A stretch of 64,000 nt of DNA from Caulobacteraceae bacterium. GTDB lineage: Bacteria > Pseudomonadota > Alphaproteobacteria > Caulobacterales > Caulobacteraceae. A program made the position numbers and the translations under genes. This document shows, piece by piece, positions 35,037 through 44,080 of the stretch. Numbering within the stretch: the first letter of the stretch is position 1; each line of letters starts with the position of its first letter. The stretch covers positions 1 through 64,000 of the forward strand of contig JARLIQ010000034.1 in NCBI GenBank assembly GCA_031291645.1, in the 5' to 3' direction. The notes under the pieces are model-generated. The model had not been told where the DNA came from, made no database searches, and was given only the letters and a program-made list of their open reading frames with translations.

Positions 35037-36215
35037 ATGAGCGAAGGCCGCGAATTTGAAGTCGTCGTCTACGGAGCCACCGGCTACACCGGCCGCCTGG
35101 TCGCCGAGCACCTGCTCAAGACCTACGGGGCGGCCGGAAAGGTCGCCTGGGCCATGGCCGGCCGCAGCGCCGACAAGCTGGCGCAGGTCCGTGGCCTGAT
35201 CGGCGCGCCTGAGAGCCTGCCGCTGATCGTCGCCGACGCGAACGACCCCGCCGCCCTGGAGGCGATGGCCAGGCGCGCCAAGGTGGTGATCACCACCGCC
35301 GGGCCCTACCAGCTCTATGGCTCGGGCGTGGTCGCCGCCTGCGCCAAGACCGGGACCGACTATGTCGACCTGACCGGCGAATCCCACTGGATCGCCGCCA
35401 TGATCGCCGCGCACGAGGCCGAGGCCAGGCGCACCGGCGCGCGGCTGGTCTTCTCCTGCGGCTTCGATTCCATCCCCTTCGACCTCGGGGTGTGGTTCGC
35501 CGAGCGCGAGGCCAAGGCCCGGCTCGGCGCCTATGCGCCCCGGGTGCGCGGGCGGGTGCGGGGCCTGCGCGGCGGGCTCTCGGGCGGCACCCTGGCCAGC
35601 GGGACCGCGACCATGGCGGCGGCCGCGACCGATCCGTCGATCGGCGCCCTGCTCCGGAACCCCTTCGCCCTGACGCCCGGCTTCACCGGCCCCGAGCAGC
35701 CCGACGGCGAGACGCCCTACGAGGACAAGGCGGCCGGCGCCTGGGTCGGGCCGTTCATGATGGCCTCGATCAACACCAAGGCGGTGCACCGGACCAACTT
35801 CCTCCTGGGCCAGCCCTGGGGCGCCGACTTCCGGTACGACGAGATGCAGATGCTGGACGGCCCGCCCGCGGCGGGCGCCGGCGCAGGCCTCGGCGGCTTC
35901 GACTTCGGCTCGGCCGGCATGCCCAAGCCCGGCGAAGGCCCGACCAAGGCCGAGCGTGACGCCGGCTTCTACGACATCCTGTTCATCGCCGAGACGGCGG
36001 ACGGACGCACGTTGCGCGCCGCGGTCAAGGGCGACGCCGACCCGGGCTATGGCTCGACCTCGAAGATTCTGGCCGAGGCCGGTCTGGCGCTGGCGCTGGA
36101 CACGCCGCGCGAGCGGACGCCCGGCGGCTGCTGGACGCCGGCGGCGGCCATGGCCGAGCCGCTCCTGGCCCGCCTGCCCGGCAAGGCCGGCCTCAGCTTC
36201 ACGGTCGAGAGTTAG
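35037..36215 (+). CDS. saccharopine dehydrogenase NADP-binding family protein
   Basis: FEVVVYGATGYTGRLVAEHLL...; CGFDSIPFDLGVW is typical of trans-acting enoyl reductase/saccharopine reductase-like proteins. Confidence 0.9.
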   Translation: MSEGREFEVVVYGATGYTGRLVAEHLLKTYGAAGKVAWAMAGRSADKLAQVRGLIGAPESLPLIVADANDPAALEAMARRAKVVITTAGPYQLYGSGVVAACAKTGTDYVDLTGESHWIAAMIAAHEAEARRTGARLVFSCGFDSIPFDLGVWFAEREAKARLGAYAPRVRGRVRGLRGGLSGGTLASGTATMAAAATDPSIGALLRNPFALTPGFTGPEQPDGETPYEDKAAGAWVGPFMMASINTKAVHRTNFLLGQPWGADFRYDEMQMLDGPPAAGAGAGLGGFDFGSAGMPKPGEGPTKAERDAGFYDILFIAETADGRTLRAAVKGDADPGYGSTSKILAEAGLALALDTPRERTPGGCWTPAAAMAEPLLARLPGKAGLSFTVES

Positions 36216-36304
36216 CTCGGAACCGGCCGCGCGACGATGGGGTTTGACCCAGATTAATGACGGCCCGGCCTGGGGCTCGAATTATCGGTTGACGGAGGCC
36301 GACC

Positions 36305-36814
36305 ATGACTCAACCCGCCTATCTGCCCGCCAACTTCACCCGCAAGGGCGACGTCGTCGAAGCCGAGCTCAGCCTGCTGCTCGACGACCACCTGGAAGAC
36401 GTGTGGGCCGCCTTGACCGAGGCGCCCAAGCTGCTGCAATGGCTGGCGCCGGGCGAGATCGAGCTGCGCGTCGGCGGCGCGGCCCGGCTGAACTTCCCCG
36501 AGAGCGGCATCGTGATCGACAGCAAGGTCAGCGCGGTCGAGCCGCGGCGGCTGCTGGAATATTCCTGGAGCGGACCGGGCGAGCCCGACCGCCCGCTGCG
36601 CTGGACGCTGGAGCCGGTGGGGGCCGTGGTGCGACTGACCCTCACCCTGACCATGCCGGCGAGCGAGGACGCGGCGCGGGCCTGCGCCGGCTGGGTCGCG
36701 CACCTGGAGATGCTCGCCGCCGCCCTGGCCGGAATCCCGATCAAGTTCCCGTTCGAGCTGTTCAAGGCCGCCCGCGAGGGCTACCGCGCCCAGATCGAGG
36801 CCAAGGCCGCCTAG
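36305..36814 (+). CDS. SRPBCC/AHSA1 family protein
   Basis: DHLEDVWAALTEAPKLLQWLAPGEIELRVGGAARL..., START-like layout. Confidence 0.88.
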   Translation: MTQPAYLPANFTRKGDVVEAELSLLLDDHLEDVWAALTEAPKLLQWLAPGEIELRVGGAARLNFPESGIVIDSKVSAVEPRRLLEYSWSGPGEPDRPLRWTLEPVGAVVRLTLTLTMPASEDAARACAGWVAHLEMLAAALAGIPIKFPFELFKAAREGYRAQIEAKAA

Positions 36815-36819
36815 AGAAT

Positions 36820-37422
36820 TTAGAGCGGAACCAGCAGGGTGCTCGCGGCCTGGGTGCTCAGCGTCAGGGCCGCGCGGCGGGCGAAGGTCTGCATGGCCTG
36901 CGTCGTCGGATCGCGGGAATCCTCCCAGACGCCGTGGCTGGCGTAGCGGGTCACCAGCAGCAGCCGGCGATTGGCCGAGGGGTCGTCCTGGACCTGTTCG
37001 AACAGGCCGAAGATGCGCGCGTCGAACCGCGCCTCGAAATCGGGCCAGGCCTCGGCCGACAGGGCGACGAAGTCGTCGAACGAGTCGGCCGCCACCTCGA
37101 ACCAACGATGGACGTAGATTCCGCCGTGCGCCACGACGTCGCCGGGCCTCGGCCGCACGGTGGGCCTGAGGACCTGGTAGCCGCGGCCTCGCACCTCCGG
37201 CGCATGGACGACGGCGTCGAGAGCGGCCGAAACGCCGGCCTGGCCCTCGGCGCGCTGGACCAGGAGCGCGACCTGCGAGGCCTCCCAGCCGAGTTGGGCG
37301 GCGAACAGGCCGACAGCCCGGCCGTCGGCGCCAAGGGCCGCCGTCTTCAGCGCCTCGACGAAGCGGGCGCGAGGGGCCGGCCCGCGCGCGAGTTGGAGAG
37401 TAAGATAATCATACAGGGCCAT
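36820..37422 (-). CDS. hypothetical protein, possibly NIPSNAP/dimeric alpha-beta barrel-like
   Basis: MALYDYLTLQLARG start directly following the b561 stop; ferredoxin-like pattern VHRWFEVAADSFDDFVALSAEAWPDFEARFDARIFGLFE. Confidence 0.55.
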   Translation of the reverse strand: MALYDYLTLQLARGPAPRARFVEALKTAALGADGRAVGLFAAQLGWEASQVALLVQRAEGQAGVSAALDAVVHAPEVRGRGYQVLRPTVRPRPGDVVAHGGIYVHRWFEVAADSFDDFVALSAEAWPDFEARFDARIFGLFEQVQDDPSANRRLLLVTRYASHGVWEDSRDPTTQAMQTFARRAALTLSTQAASTLLVPL

Positions 37423-37424
37423 GG

Positions 37425-38003
37425 TCAGACCTCGGGCGTCGCCTCGGCCTCGGCTTCTATCCTGACACGCCGGCGCGCCCAAGGCGCCATGCTGGGGAAC
37501 ACCTCGTCGCGGAAGACGAGGGCGTGGGTCAAGGCCGCGCCCAGGTGGGCGAGGAAGGTCGCCAGCAGCAGCAGCGCCAGCACCGTGTGGGTGGTCCGCA
37601 GCGCCGCGTAGAGGCCGACGTCGTGCGGCAGGATCGGCGGCAGCCGCAGCGGGCCGAACAGCACGATCGGATAGCGCGCCGCCGACAGCATCCCCCAGCC
37701 GACCAGCGGCAGGGCGAACATCAGGGCGTAGAGCGCGACATGCGAGGCCTGGGCGACGAACTTGAGCAGGAGGGGCATGTCGGCCGGCAGGGGCGGCGGC
37801 GGATTGACCAGCCGGTTGACCAGCCGCACCGCGACCAGGACCAGGATCAGGACGCCGATCGGCCGGTGGATGGCGACCAGCTGGTGGTAGTGCGCGAGGG
37901 ACGCGGCCATGCCGAGGCCGATGAACAGCATGGCGAGGATCAGCGCCGCCATGGTCCAGTGCAGGATGCGCGAGAGGAGCGGAAATTCACCGGGTCGGGC
38001 CAT
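37425..38003 (-). CDS. cytochrome b561 family protein
   Basis: RILHWTMAALILAMLFIGLGMA, HRPIGVLILVLVAVRLVNR, ASHVALYALMFALPLVGW, four TM segments with His. Confidence 0.92.
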   Translation of the reverse strand: MARPGEFPLLSRILHWTMAALILAMLFIGLGMAASLAHYHQLVAIHRPIGVLILVLVAVRLVNRLVNPPPPLPADMPLLLKFVAQASHVALYALMFALPLVGWGMLSAARYPIVLFGPLRLPPILPHDVGLYAALRTTHTVLALLLLATFLAHLGAALTHALVFRDEVFPSMAPWARRRVRIEAEAEATPEV

Positions 38004-38005
38004 GG

Positions 38006-39175
38006 TCACGCCCCCTTGCCGCCGGCCGGGACCTGCACGGCGCTGGGCGACTTGGCCTCGCCGGCCCGGCGGGTGAACGAGGTCGAATAGGCCGCCGACC
38101 GCGCGCTCAGCAACGGATCGTCCGAGGCCGCGATACCGGGCGGCAGCACCAGGGGATCGAAATTGATGTCCCGGCAGTCGCCCGGCGACTCGGCCTCGAC
38201 CTGGTTCAGGGTCAAGGTTCCGACCTCGACGTGCTCGCGGTTCGCCGGCCACGGCCGGGTCGCGTCGTTGGTCGGATCGCCCGGCTGGCCGACGGTGACC
38301 ACCAGGCGCCAGCTGAGCGGGCCCTGCCGGAGCCGCGCGACCAGCGCGTCGAACAGGTAGTTGGGGTCGCCGCCCCCGGCCTCGCCGGCCGGCTCGGGCG
38401 CGAACGGCTGGACCGCCGCCATCGACCAGCGGACCGGGGTCGAGCGGCCCTGCGCGTCGACGAAGCGGAAGGCGTCCAGGCTGTTGTAGCTGGCGTTGTC
38501 GAACCCGGACGAGAAGGGCTGGGCGCCGATCAGGCGCAGCGCCTGGCCGGTCTGCGGATAGCGGGCCAGGAAGGCCTTCATCCGCGCCGGATCAGGCTTG
38601 CCGGTGGCCGGGTCGGGCCTGGCGGCCAGCAGCTGGTCGTAGAAGGCGCGCGGCGTTGCGACCGGGAAGACCGGGATGTCGTTCATCCCCGTGCGCCACT
38701 CCCCGCCGCCCGCGGGCCGGAAGCTCAGCGCCATGCTTCGCACGGCCTTGGGATTGTCGGCCATGGCGGGCATGCCGCCGGCGAGGGCGAAGCGACCGAC
38801 AACCGGCGTGCGGCCCGGCCGGAACACCGCGGCCTTGGACAGCCGCTGGCCGGCGCCGTTGCTGTCAAACCAGCCGGCGACGCACACGCCCTTGGCGTGG
38901 TTGCGGCGGAAACCGGGATGCGGGCCGTTGACCAGCTCGAACCGGTCGATCATCCGCGCCTGGGTCAGCCGATGCGGGGACAGGACCCCCGCCACATAGG
39001 CGAAGCTGGCCGCGACCGCCGCCACGATCGCCCCGATCACAACGAAGCTGGCCAGAGCGCGCGGGCGGATGAGCGCCGAAAGGCCGTAGCGCGACGATGG
39101 AGTCCCGTGGTCAGGCAATGTCGGTCCCCTCGCACGTGAGCGGCTTCGGGGTAGATAGGAAGGCGCGAGCGCCAT
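38006..39175 (-). CDS. catalase-related peroxidase (SrpA-like), membrane-anchored
   Basis: N-terminal TM LASFVVIGAIVAAVAASFAYVAG; GPHPGFRRNHAKGVCVAGWFDSNG; ESPGDCRDINFDPLVLPPGI near the C-terminus. Confidence 0.9.
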   Translation of the reverse strand: MALAPSYLPRSRSRARGPTLPDHGTPSSRYGLSALIRPRALASFVVIGAIVAAVAASFAYVAGVLSPHRLTQARMIDRFELVNGPHPGFRRNHAKGVCVAGWFDSNGAGQRLSKAAVFRPGRTPVVGRFALAGGMPAMADNPKAVRSMALSFRPAGGGEWRTGMNDIPVFPVATPRAFYDQLLAARPDPATGKPDPARMKAFLARYPQTGQALRLIGAQPFSSGFDNASYNSLDAFRFVDAQGRSTPVRWSMAAVQPFAPEPAGEAGGGDPNYLFDALVARLRQGPLSWRLVVTVGQPGDPTNDATRPWPANREHVEVGTLTLNQVEAESPGDCRDINFDPLVLPPGIAASDDPLLSARSAAYSTSFTRRAGEAKSPSAVQVPAGGKGA

Positions 39176-39204
39176 CGGAACCCTCGCGCGCGGCACGCAC
39201 GCGC

Positions 39205-40332
39205 CTAGCCGTGCAGGCTGACCCCGACCAGGGCCCCGATGGCATAGGTCACCGCCGCCGCCATATAGCCGATGACCAGCTGCCGGCCGGCCGAGAAGGC
39301 CAGGCCCCGTCCCGTGAACAGCGAGGTTCCCGCCCCGATCCCAGCCAGCGCGACGCCGCTGAACAGAAGGCTCGCCACCACCGCTGCGCGGCCGGAGAGG
39401 AAAAAGAACGGCGCGACCGGGAAGATCGCCCCGAAGGCGAACAGGCAGAAGGACGCGCCCGCCGCCGCCCAGGCCGAGCCGCCAAGCTCGGAAGGATCGA
39501 TGCCCAGCTCCTCCCGCACCAGGGTGTCGAGCGCGGTGTCCTTGTCGCCCAGCAACCGTTCGGCCAGAGCCCGGGCCTGGGTCTCGGGCACGCCCTTGGC
39601 CTGATAGATCAGGACCAGCTCCTCCATCTCCTCCTCGGGCGACTGCTCCAGCTCCGCCGCCTCGGTGGCGATCTGGCGACCGTAGAGCTCGCGCGAGCTG
39701 TTCACCGACAGCCATTCGCCCATGGCCATGGAGCAGGAGCCGGCCACCAGGCCCGCGATACCGGTCAAGAGGACGGTGTGCCCGGCGCTGGCCGCGCCGG
39801 CGACCCCCATCACCAGGCTGAGGTTCGAGACCAGGCCGTCGTTGGCGCCCAGCACGGCCGCGCGCAGGGCGTTGCCGCCGGCCCCACGGTGGCGGCCCTC
39901 CAGGGTGGCGACCGAGGGCCCGCCCAGGCCCCGCCCCGTCGAGGCCGCCGCCTCGATCACCCGGGCGTGGGAGCGCTCGTCGGTCGGCAGGCCGCCGGCC
40001 ACCGCCTCGGGCTGGTTGTCATAGCCGCTGCTGTCGCGCGCCTCGGCCGCGGCGATGGTCGGCAGCACCAGGGACGGGCCGAACCGGCGGGCCAGCCAGG
40101 ACAGCGCCCGGGCCCGGAAGCTCGGCGACAGCTTGAGCCCGCGCACGCCCTGGCTGTCGAGGTGCTTGCGCCAGAACTGGGCGTGGGCGCCCTCGACCGA
40201 GGCCAGCTTGCGATAGACCGCCGCCAGGTTGGGGTCCGGCTCGGCGTCGGCCAGGGCCCCGTAGAGCGCGACCCCGTCCACCTCGCCCTGCAGGTTCGCG
40301 CGATAGCGCTGGACATCCTCGTTCGTGCTCAT
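39205..40332 (-). CDS. rubrerythrin/ferritin-like domain fused to VIT1/CCC1 transporter domain (MbfA-like)
   Basis: N-terminal EVDGVALYGALADAE...LASVEGAHAQFWRKHL; C-terminal GGNALRAAVLGANDGLVSNLSLVMGVAGA and MAMGEWLSVNSSRELY VIT hallmarks. Confidence 0.92.
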   Translation of the reverse strand: MSTNEDVQRYRANLQGEVDGVALYGALADAEPDPNLAAVYRKLASVEGAHAQFWRKHLDSQGVRGLKLSPSFRARALSWLARRFGPSLVLPTIAAAEARDSSGYDNQPEAVAGGLPTDERSHARVIEAAASTGRGLGGPSVATLEGRHRGAGGNALRAAVLGANDGLVSNLSLVMGVAGAASAGHTVLLTGIAGLVAGSCSMAMGEWLSVNSSRELYGRQIATEAAELEQSPEEEMEELVLIYQAKGVPETQARALAERLLGDKDTALDTLVREELGIDPSELGGSAWAAAGASFCLFAFGAIFPVAPFFFLSGRAAVVASLLFSGVALAGIGAGTSLFTGRGLAFSAGRQLVIGYMAAAVTYAIGALVGVSLHG

Positions 40333-40414
40333 GGGTCACCTCACGCGCCGCGGTCATTCCTCCATATAGGAACCTCCACGGCCGCGCTGCGGCGCCGGCC
40401 GTCGAAAGCCGCGA

Positions 40415-41257
40415 TCAGACCGGCCGGTCGCCCTTGACCCAGGTGCGGTGGACGTGCCGCACGTACTTGTCGAGGTCGAACTTCGTGCCCCGGTGCAGGG
40501 TGCAGCGGTTGTCCCAGATCAGCAGGTCGCCGACCCGCCACTTGTGGGCGTGGACGAAGCGGGGCTCGGTCGCGAAGGCCACCAGGCGCTCGATCAGGTC
40601 GAGACCCTCGGGGTTGGGCATGCCGATGACGCCCTTGACCGTGCCGGTCGAGACCCACAGCGCCTTGCGGCCGTCGGCGGGGTGGGTGCGGATCATCGGG
40701 TGGACGACGTCGTCGAGGTCCTCTTCGCCGTAGGCCGACTTGCGCCCCTGCATCTCGCGCAGGGCGCGGAAGCTGTGCTGGATCTGAAGCCCGTCGTAGG
40801 CCGCCTTCTCGTCCTCGGTCAGGGCGTTGTAGGCGGCGCAGAGGTCGGACAGCAGGGTGTCGGACCCCTCCGGCGGAACCTCGAGCGCATAGAGCATGGT
40901 GCACATGGTCGGCCGCTCGCGGTAGGAGGCGTCGGTGTGCCAGCCCTGACCGGCCTCCCAGTTGCCGATCACCTTCCCGTCAACGACCTTGTTGGAGATG
41001 ATGTAGACCTCCTGCAGCCCTGGGATAGTGAACTGGGCGCCGGGGTTGGTCTCCGGCTCGCCGAACCGCCGGGTGAAGGTCAGCTGCTGCTCCGGCGTGA
41101 GGCTCTGGTCGCGGATCACCATCGCGCCGTGACGATGGAAGACCTCGACGACCTCGTCCTGGGTGGCGGCGTCGGCCGTGGCCAGGTCGACCCCCAGAAC
41201 CTCGACCCCGAACCCCTCCCAGAGTGGCCGGATATCCAGATCATCAATCGACGCCAT
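40415..41257 (-). CDS. TauD/TfdA family Fe(II)/2-oxoglutarate dioxygenase
   Basis: WHTDASYRERPTMCTMLYALEVPPEGSDTLLSDL (HxD), RCTLHRGTKFD distal His/Arg. Confidence 0.94.
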   Translation of the reverse strand: MASIDDLDIRPLWEGFGVEVLGVDLATADAATQDEVVEVFHRHGAMVIRDQSLTPEQQLTFTRRFGEPETNPGAQFTIPGLQEVYIISNKVVDGKVIGNWEAGQGWHTDASYRERPTMCTMLYALEVPPEGSDTLLSDLCAAYNALTEDEKAAYDGLQIQHSFRALREMQGRKSAYGEEDLDDVVHPMIRTHPADGRKALWVSTGTVKGVIGMPNPEGLDLIERLVAFATEPRFVHAHKWRVGDLLIWDNRCTLHRGTKFDLDKYVRHVHRTWVKGDRPV

Positions 41258-41594
41258 CACGCTTCCGCCTTCTCTTATTCCGCACCCGGCCCGCCGCCAG
41301 GGACAGGACGCCCGGCCAAGGGCTGCGCGGAGCAAGCTATCGCAGCCGCGGCGGAGGCGATTGTGGTCGCGCGCGCGATGAGTTGTCACTCCACGCACGA
41401 TTGCTTTTCAGACCGATGCTGGGCTGCTCAAATCGCGGGCGCCGGCGCATTCGCGCGGGGCGCCGGTCCGGCCAAGCCGCGGGGCCGTGCAAGAAATTCG
41501 AGCGCCTTCGCCAAGACGGTCTGAGCCGTCGGCCTATAGGCTGGCGGCCCGACCGTCGGGGTGCCGCCAGGGCGATCGCGTGGGGGATCCGGAG

Positions 41595-42923
41595 ATGAGC
41601 CGTGAAATCGAAGCCGTGGCCTTGCAGGACGAGCCGGTGGTGAACGCCGCCGCCCCCCGGAAAAGGGCGAACACCGGCGGCGGATTCCTGGCCGGCGCCG
41701 GCCGCAACCAGGTCAGCGTGGCGCTCGCCTGCCTGCTGGGCAACATCGTCTCGCCGACGCCGATCGTCCACGGGCCGTTCGGCCTGTTCCTGATCCCCAT
41801 CTCGCACGAATTCGGCTGGCCCCGGGAGCGGGTCTCGGGCGTGCTCAGCCTCCTGGCCCTGATCACCGCCATCGCCTATCCGATCATCGGACGCCTGGCC
41901 GACCGGCTCGGCCCGCGCCGTCTGATCCTGTTCGGCAACCTCGCCTTCGGCGCCTGCGTCATCGCTCTGGGCTTCTCGCGGCCGAGCGTGCTGGTCTTCT
42001 ACGGCCTGTTCGCCCTGATCGGGGTGTTCGGCTCGATGCCCAGCACCATGATGTACAACCGGGTGATCTCGGGGTGGTTCGACAAGGCGCGCGGCTCCAT
42101 GCTGGGCCTCACCTCCGGCCTCGGCAACGGCACGGGCGCCACGATCATGCCGTTCATCGCCCTGGCGCTGATGACCGCGTTCGGCTGGCGCGGCGCCTTC
42201 TTCGGCCTGGGCGGCCTGGTCATCGCGGTGGGCTTCCCCACCCTCTTCTTCCTTCTGAAGGAGCCGCCGGTCCACGCACGCGGCGATCAGGCGCAGCGTA
42301 TCGCCCTGGAGGGCATGAGCCTGTCGGAGGCGGCGCGGACCTCGACGTTCTGGATGACGCTGATCTCGATCGGCCTCGGCGCCGGCTGCCTGACCGCGGT
42401 CCTGGCGCACGTCGTGCCGATCCTGACAGACCGGCATTTCCCGGTGAAGGAAGCGACCCTAGTGGTCTCGGTCTTCGCCATGGTCACGGCCGGCTTTCAG
42501 ATCGTCGTCGGCTGGCTTCTGGACAAGACCGGCTCGCCCAAGATGATCGCGCCGCTCTATCTGATCGCCGTGGCCGGCATGCTGACCCTGGAGCATGGCT
42601 CGAGCCTGCCGGTGCTGGTGCTCGGCGGGGCCTTGATGGGCGTCGGCATGGGCGCCGAGTTCGGCTGCCTGCCCTACTTCATCTCGCGCTACTTCGGCCT
42701 TCGCCGCTTCGGCATGATCGCGGGGGTGATGTATTCGGCGGTGATCATCGCCCAGGGCGCGACCCCGTATCTGATGGACGTCGACTTCGACCACCACCGC
42801 TCGTACCTGCTGGCGCTCCACGTCATCGAGTTCGTGCTGGTCGGCGGCGCGGCGGTGATCGCCTTCCTGCCGCGCTATTCGGCCACCATGTCGCGATGGA
42901 AGTCCGCCCCGGCCGCGGCCTGA
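41595..42923 (+). CDS. MFS transporter (monocarboxylate/OFA-like)
   Basis: FGLFLIPISHEFGWPRERVSGVLSLLALITAIAYPIIGRLADRLGPRRLILFGN. Confidence 0.93.
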   Translation: MSREIEAVALQDEPVVNAAAPRKRANTGGGFLAGAGRNQVSVALACLLGNIVSPTPIVHGPFGLFLIPISHEFGWPRERVSGVLSLLALITAIAYPIIGRLADRLGPRRLILFGNLAFGACVIALGFSRPSVLVFYGLFALIGVFGSMPSTMMYNRVISGWFDKARGSMLGLTSGLGNGTGATIMPFIALALMTAFGWRGAFFGLGGLVIAVGFPTLFFLLKEPPVHARGDQAQRIALEGMSLSEAARTSTFWMTLISIGLGAGCLTAVLAHVVPILTDRHFPVKEATLVVSVFAMVTAGFQIVVGWLLDKTGSPKMIAPLYLIAVAGMLTLEHGSSLPVLVLGGALMGVGMGAEFGCLPYFISRYFGLRRFGMIAGVMYSAVIIAQGATPYLMDVDFDHHRSYLLALHVIEFVLVGGAAVIAFLPRYSATMSRWKSAPAAA

Positions 42924-43031
42924 GGGCGGGCGGGGGGCGCTCGCCGGCGCCCTTGGCAAACCGGCCCGGCTGTCCAAGTACTAGGGACCGCAGCAAACCG
43001 AGCCGATGCCGCCGATTCCGAAGGACCCGCC

Positions 43032-43991
43032 GTGACCCGTTCCGCCACCCGCCACCTGGTCGATCCCGAACTCCTGGCCCTGCTCGACATGTGGCCCCAG
43101 GTCACCCTGACGCACGAAGTGCTGCCCCAGCTGCGCGGCGCGGCGCGCCTGCCCATCCCCATCCCACCCGACCTGCCGCCGGTGGCCATGTCCGCCCGCA
43201 CGATCGCCGGGCCCGAAGGCGCGCCCGACATCGGCCTGCTGGTCTATCGGCCGGAAGGCGCGACGGATGCGCTCGGCTGCATCCTCCACATCCACGGCGG
43301 CGGCTACGTCATGGGCGACGCGGCCCCGCTGGAGCCGGTCCACAAGGCGATCGCGGGCGAACTCGGCTGCGTGATCGTCTCGGTCAACTACCGCCTCGCG
43401 CCGGAAACGCGGTTCCCCGGCGCGGTGGAGGACTGCTACGCCGCCCTGGCCTGGCTGTCGGCCAACGCGGCTGAACTGGGCGTCGATCCGGCCCGGATCG
43501 GGGTGATGGGCGAGAGCGCCGGCGGCGGGCTTGCCGCCGGCCTGGCCCTGCTGACGCGCGACCGCGGCGAACATGCGCTCGCGTTCCAGCAGCTGATCTA
43601 TCCGATGCTGGACGACCGGACCTGCGTCGCGGACGAACCGCACCCCTTCACCGGCGAGTTCATCTGGACGCCGCACAACAACCACTTCGGCTGGTCGGCC
43701 CTGCTGGGCGTCGCGCCCGGATCGCCTGAGATTTCGCCCTATGCGGCGGCCGCGCGGGCGGAGAGCCTCGAGGACCTGCCGCCCACCTACATGTCCACCG
43801 GAGCGCTCGACCTCTTCCTGGAGGAGGACCTGGAGTACGCCCGGCGGCTGATACGCGCGGGCGTGCCGGTGGAACTGCACGTCTATCCAGGCGCCTTCCA
43901 CGGCTTCGAACTGCTGCCGACTGCGACGGTCGCGCGCGCCGCCCGGCGGGACCGGCTGAACTGGCTGGCGAAGGCGCTGGCGCCTGCCTGA
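43032..43991 (+). CDS. alpha/beta hydrolase (HSL family)
   Basis: HIHGGGYVMGD; VMGESAGGGLAAGLALL; HGFELLP. Confidence 0.94.
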   Translation: MTRSATRHLVDPELLALLDMWPQVTLTHEVLPQLRGAARLPIPIPPDLPPVAMSARTIAGPEGAPDIGLLVYRPEGATDALGCILHIHGGGYVMGDAAPLEPVHKAIAGELGCVIVSVNYRLAPETRFPGAVEDCYAALAWLSANAAELGVDPARIGVMGESAGGGLAAGLALLTRDRGEHALAFQQLIYPMLDDRTCVADEPHPFTGEFIWTPHNNHFGWSALLGVAPGSPEISPYAAAARAESLEDLPPTYMSTGALDLFLEEDLEYARRLIRAGVPVELHVYPGAFHGFELLPTATVARAARRDRLNWLAKALAPA

Positions 43992-43992
43992 A

Positions 43993-44013
43993 GCTTGAGG
44001 CTTGAGGCTTGAC
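43993..44013. repeat. three tandem heptamers GCTTGAG/GCTTGAG/GCTTGAC
   Basis: Directly read immediately after the hydrolase stop codon. Confidence 0.85.
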
Positions 44014-44080
44014 GCGGCGCAAGGCCGCCTGCCGCCGCCGCGCGTTATGCTTGCCGGCGACGTGCAGGGAGGACCGGACC

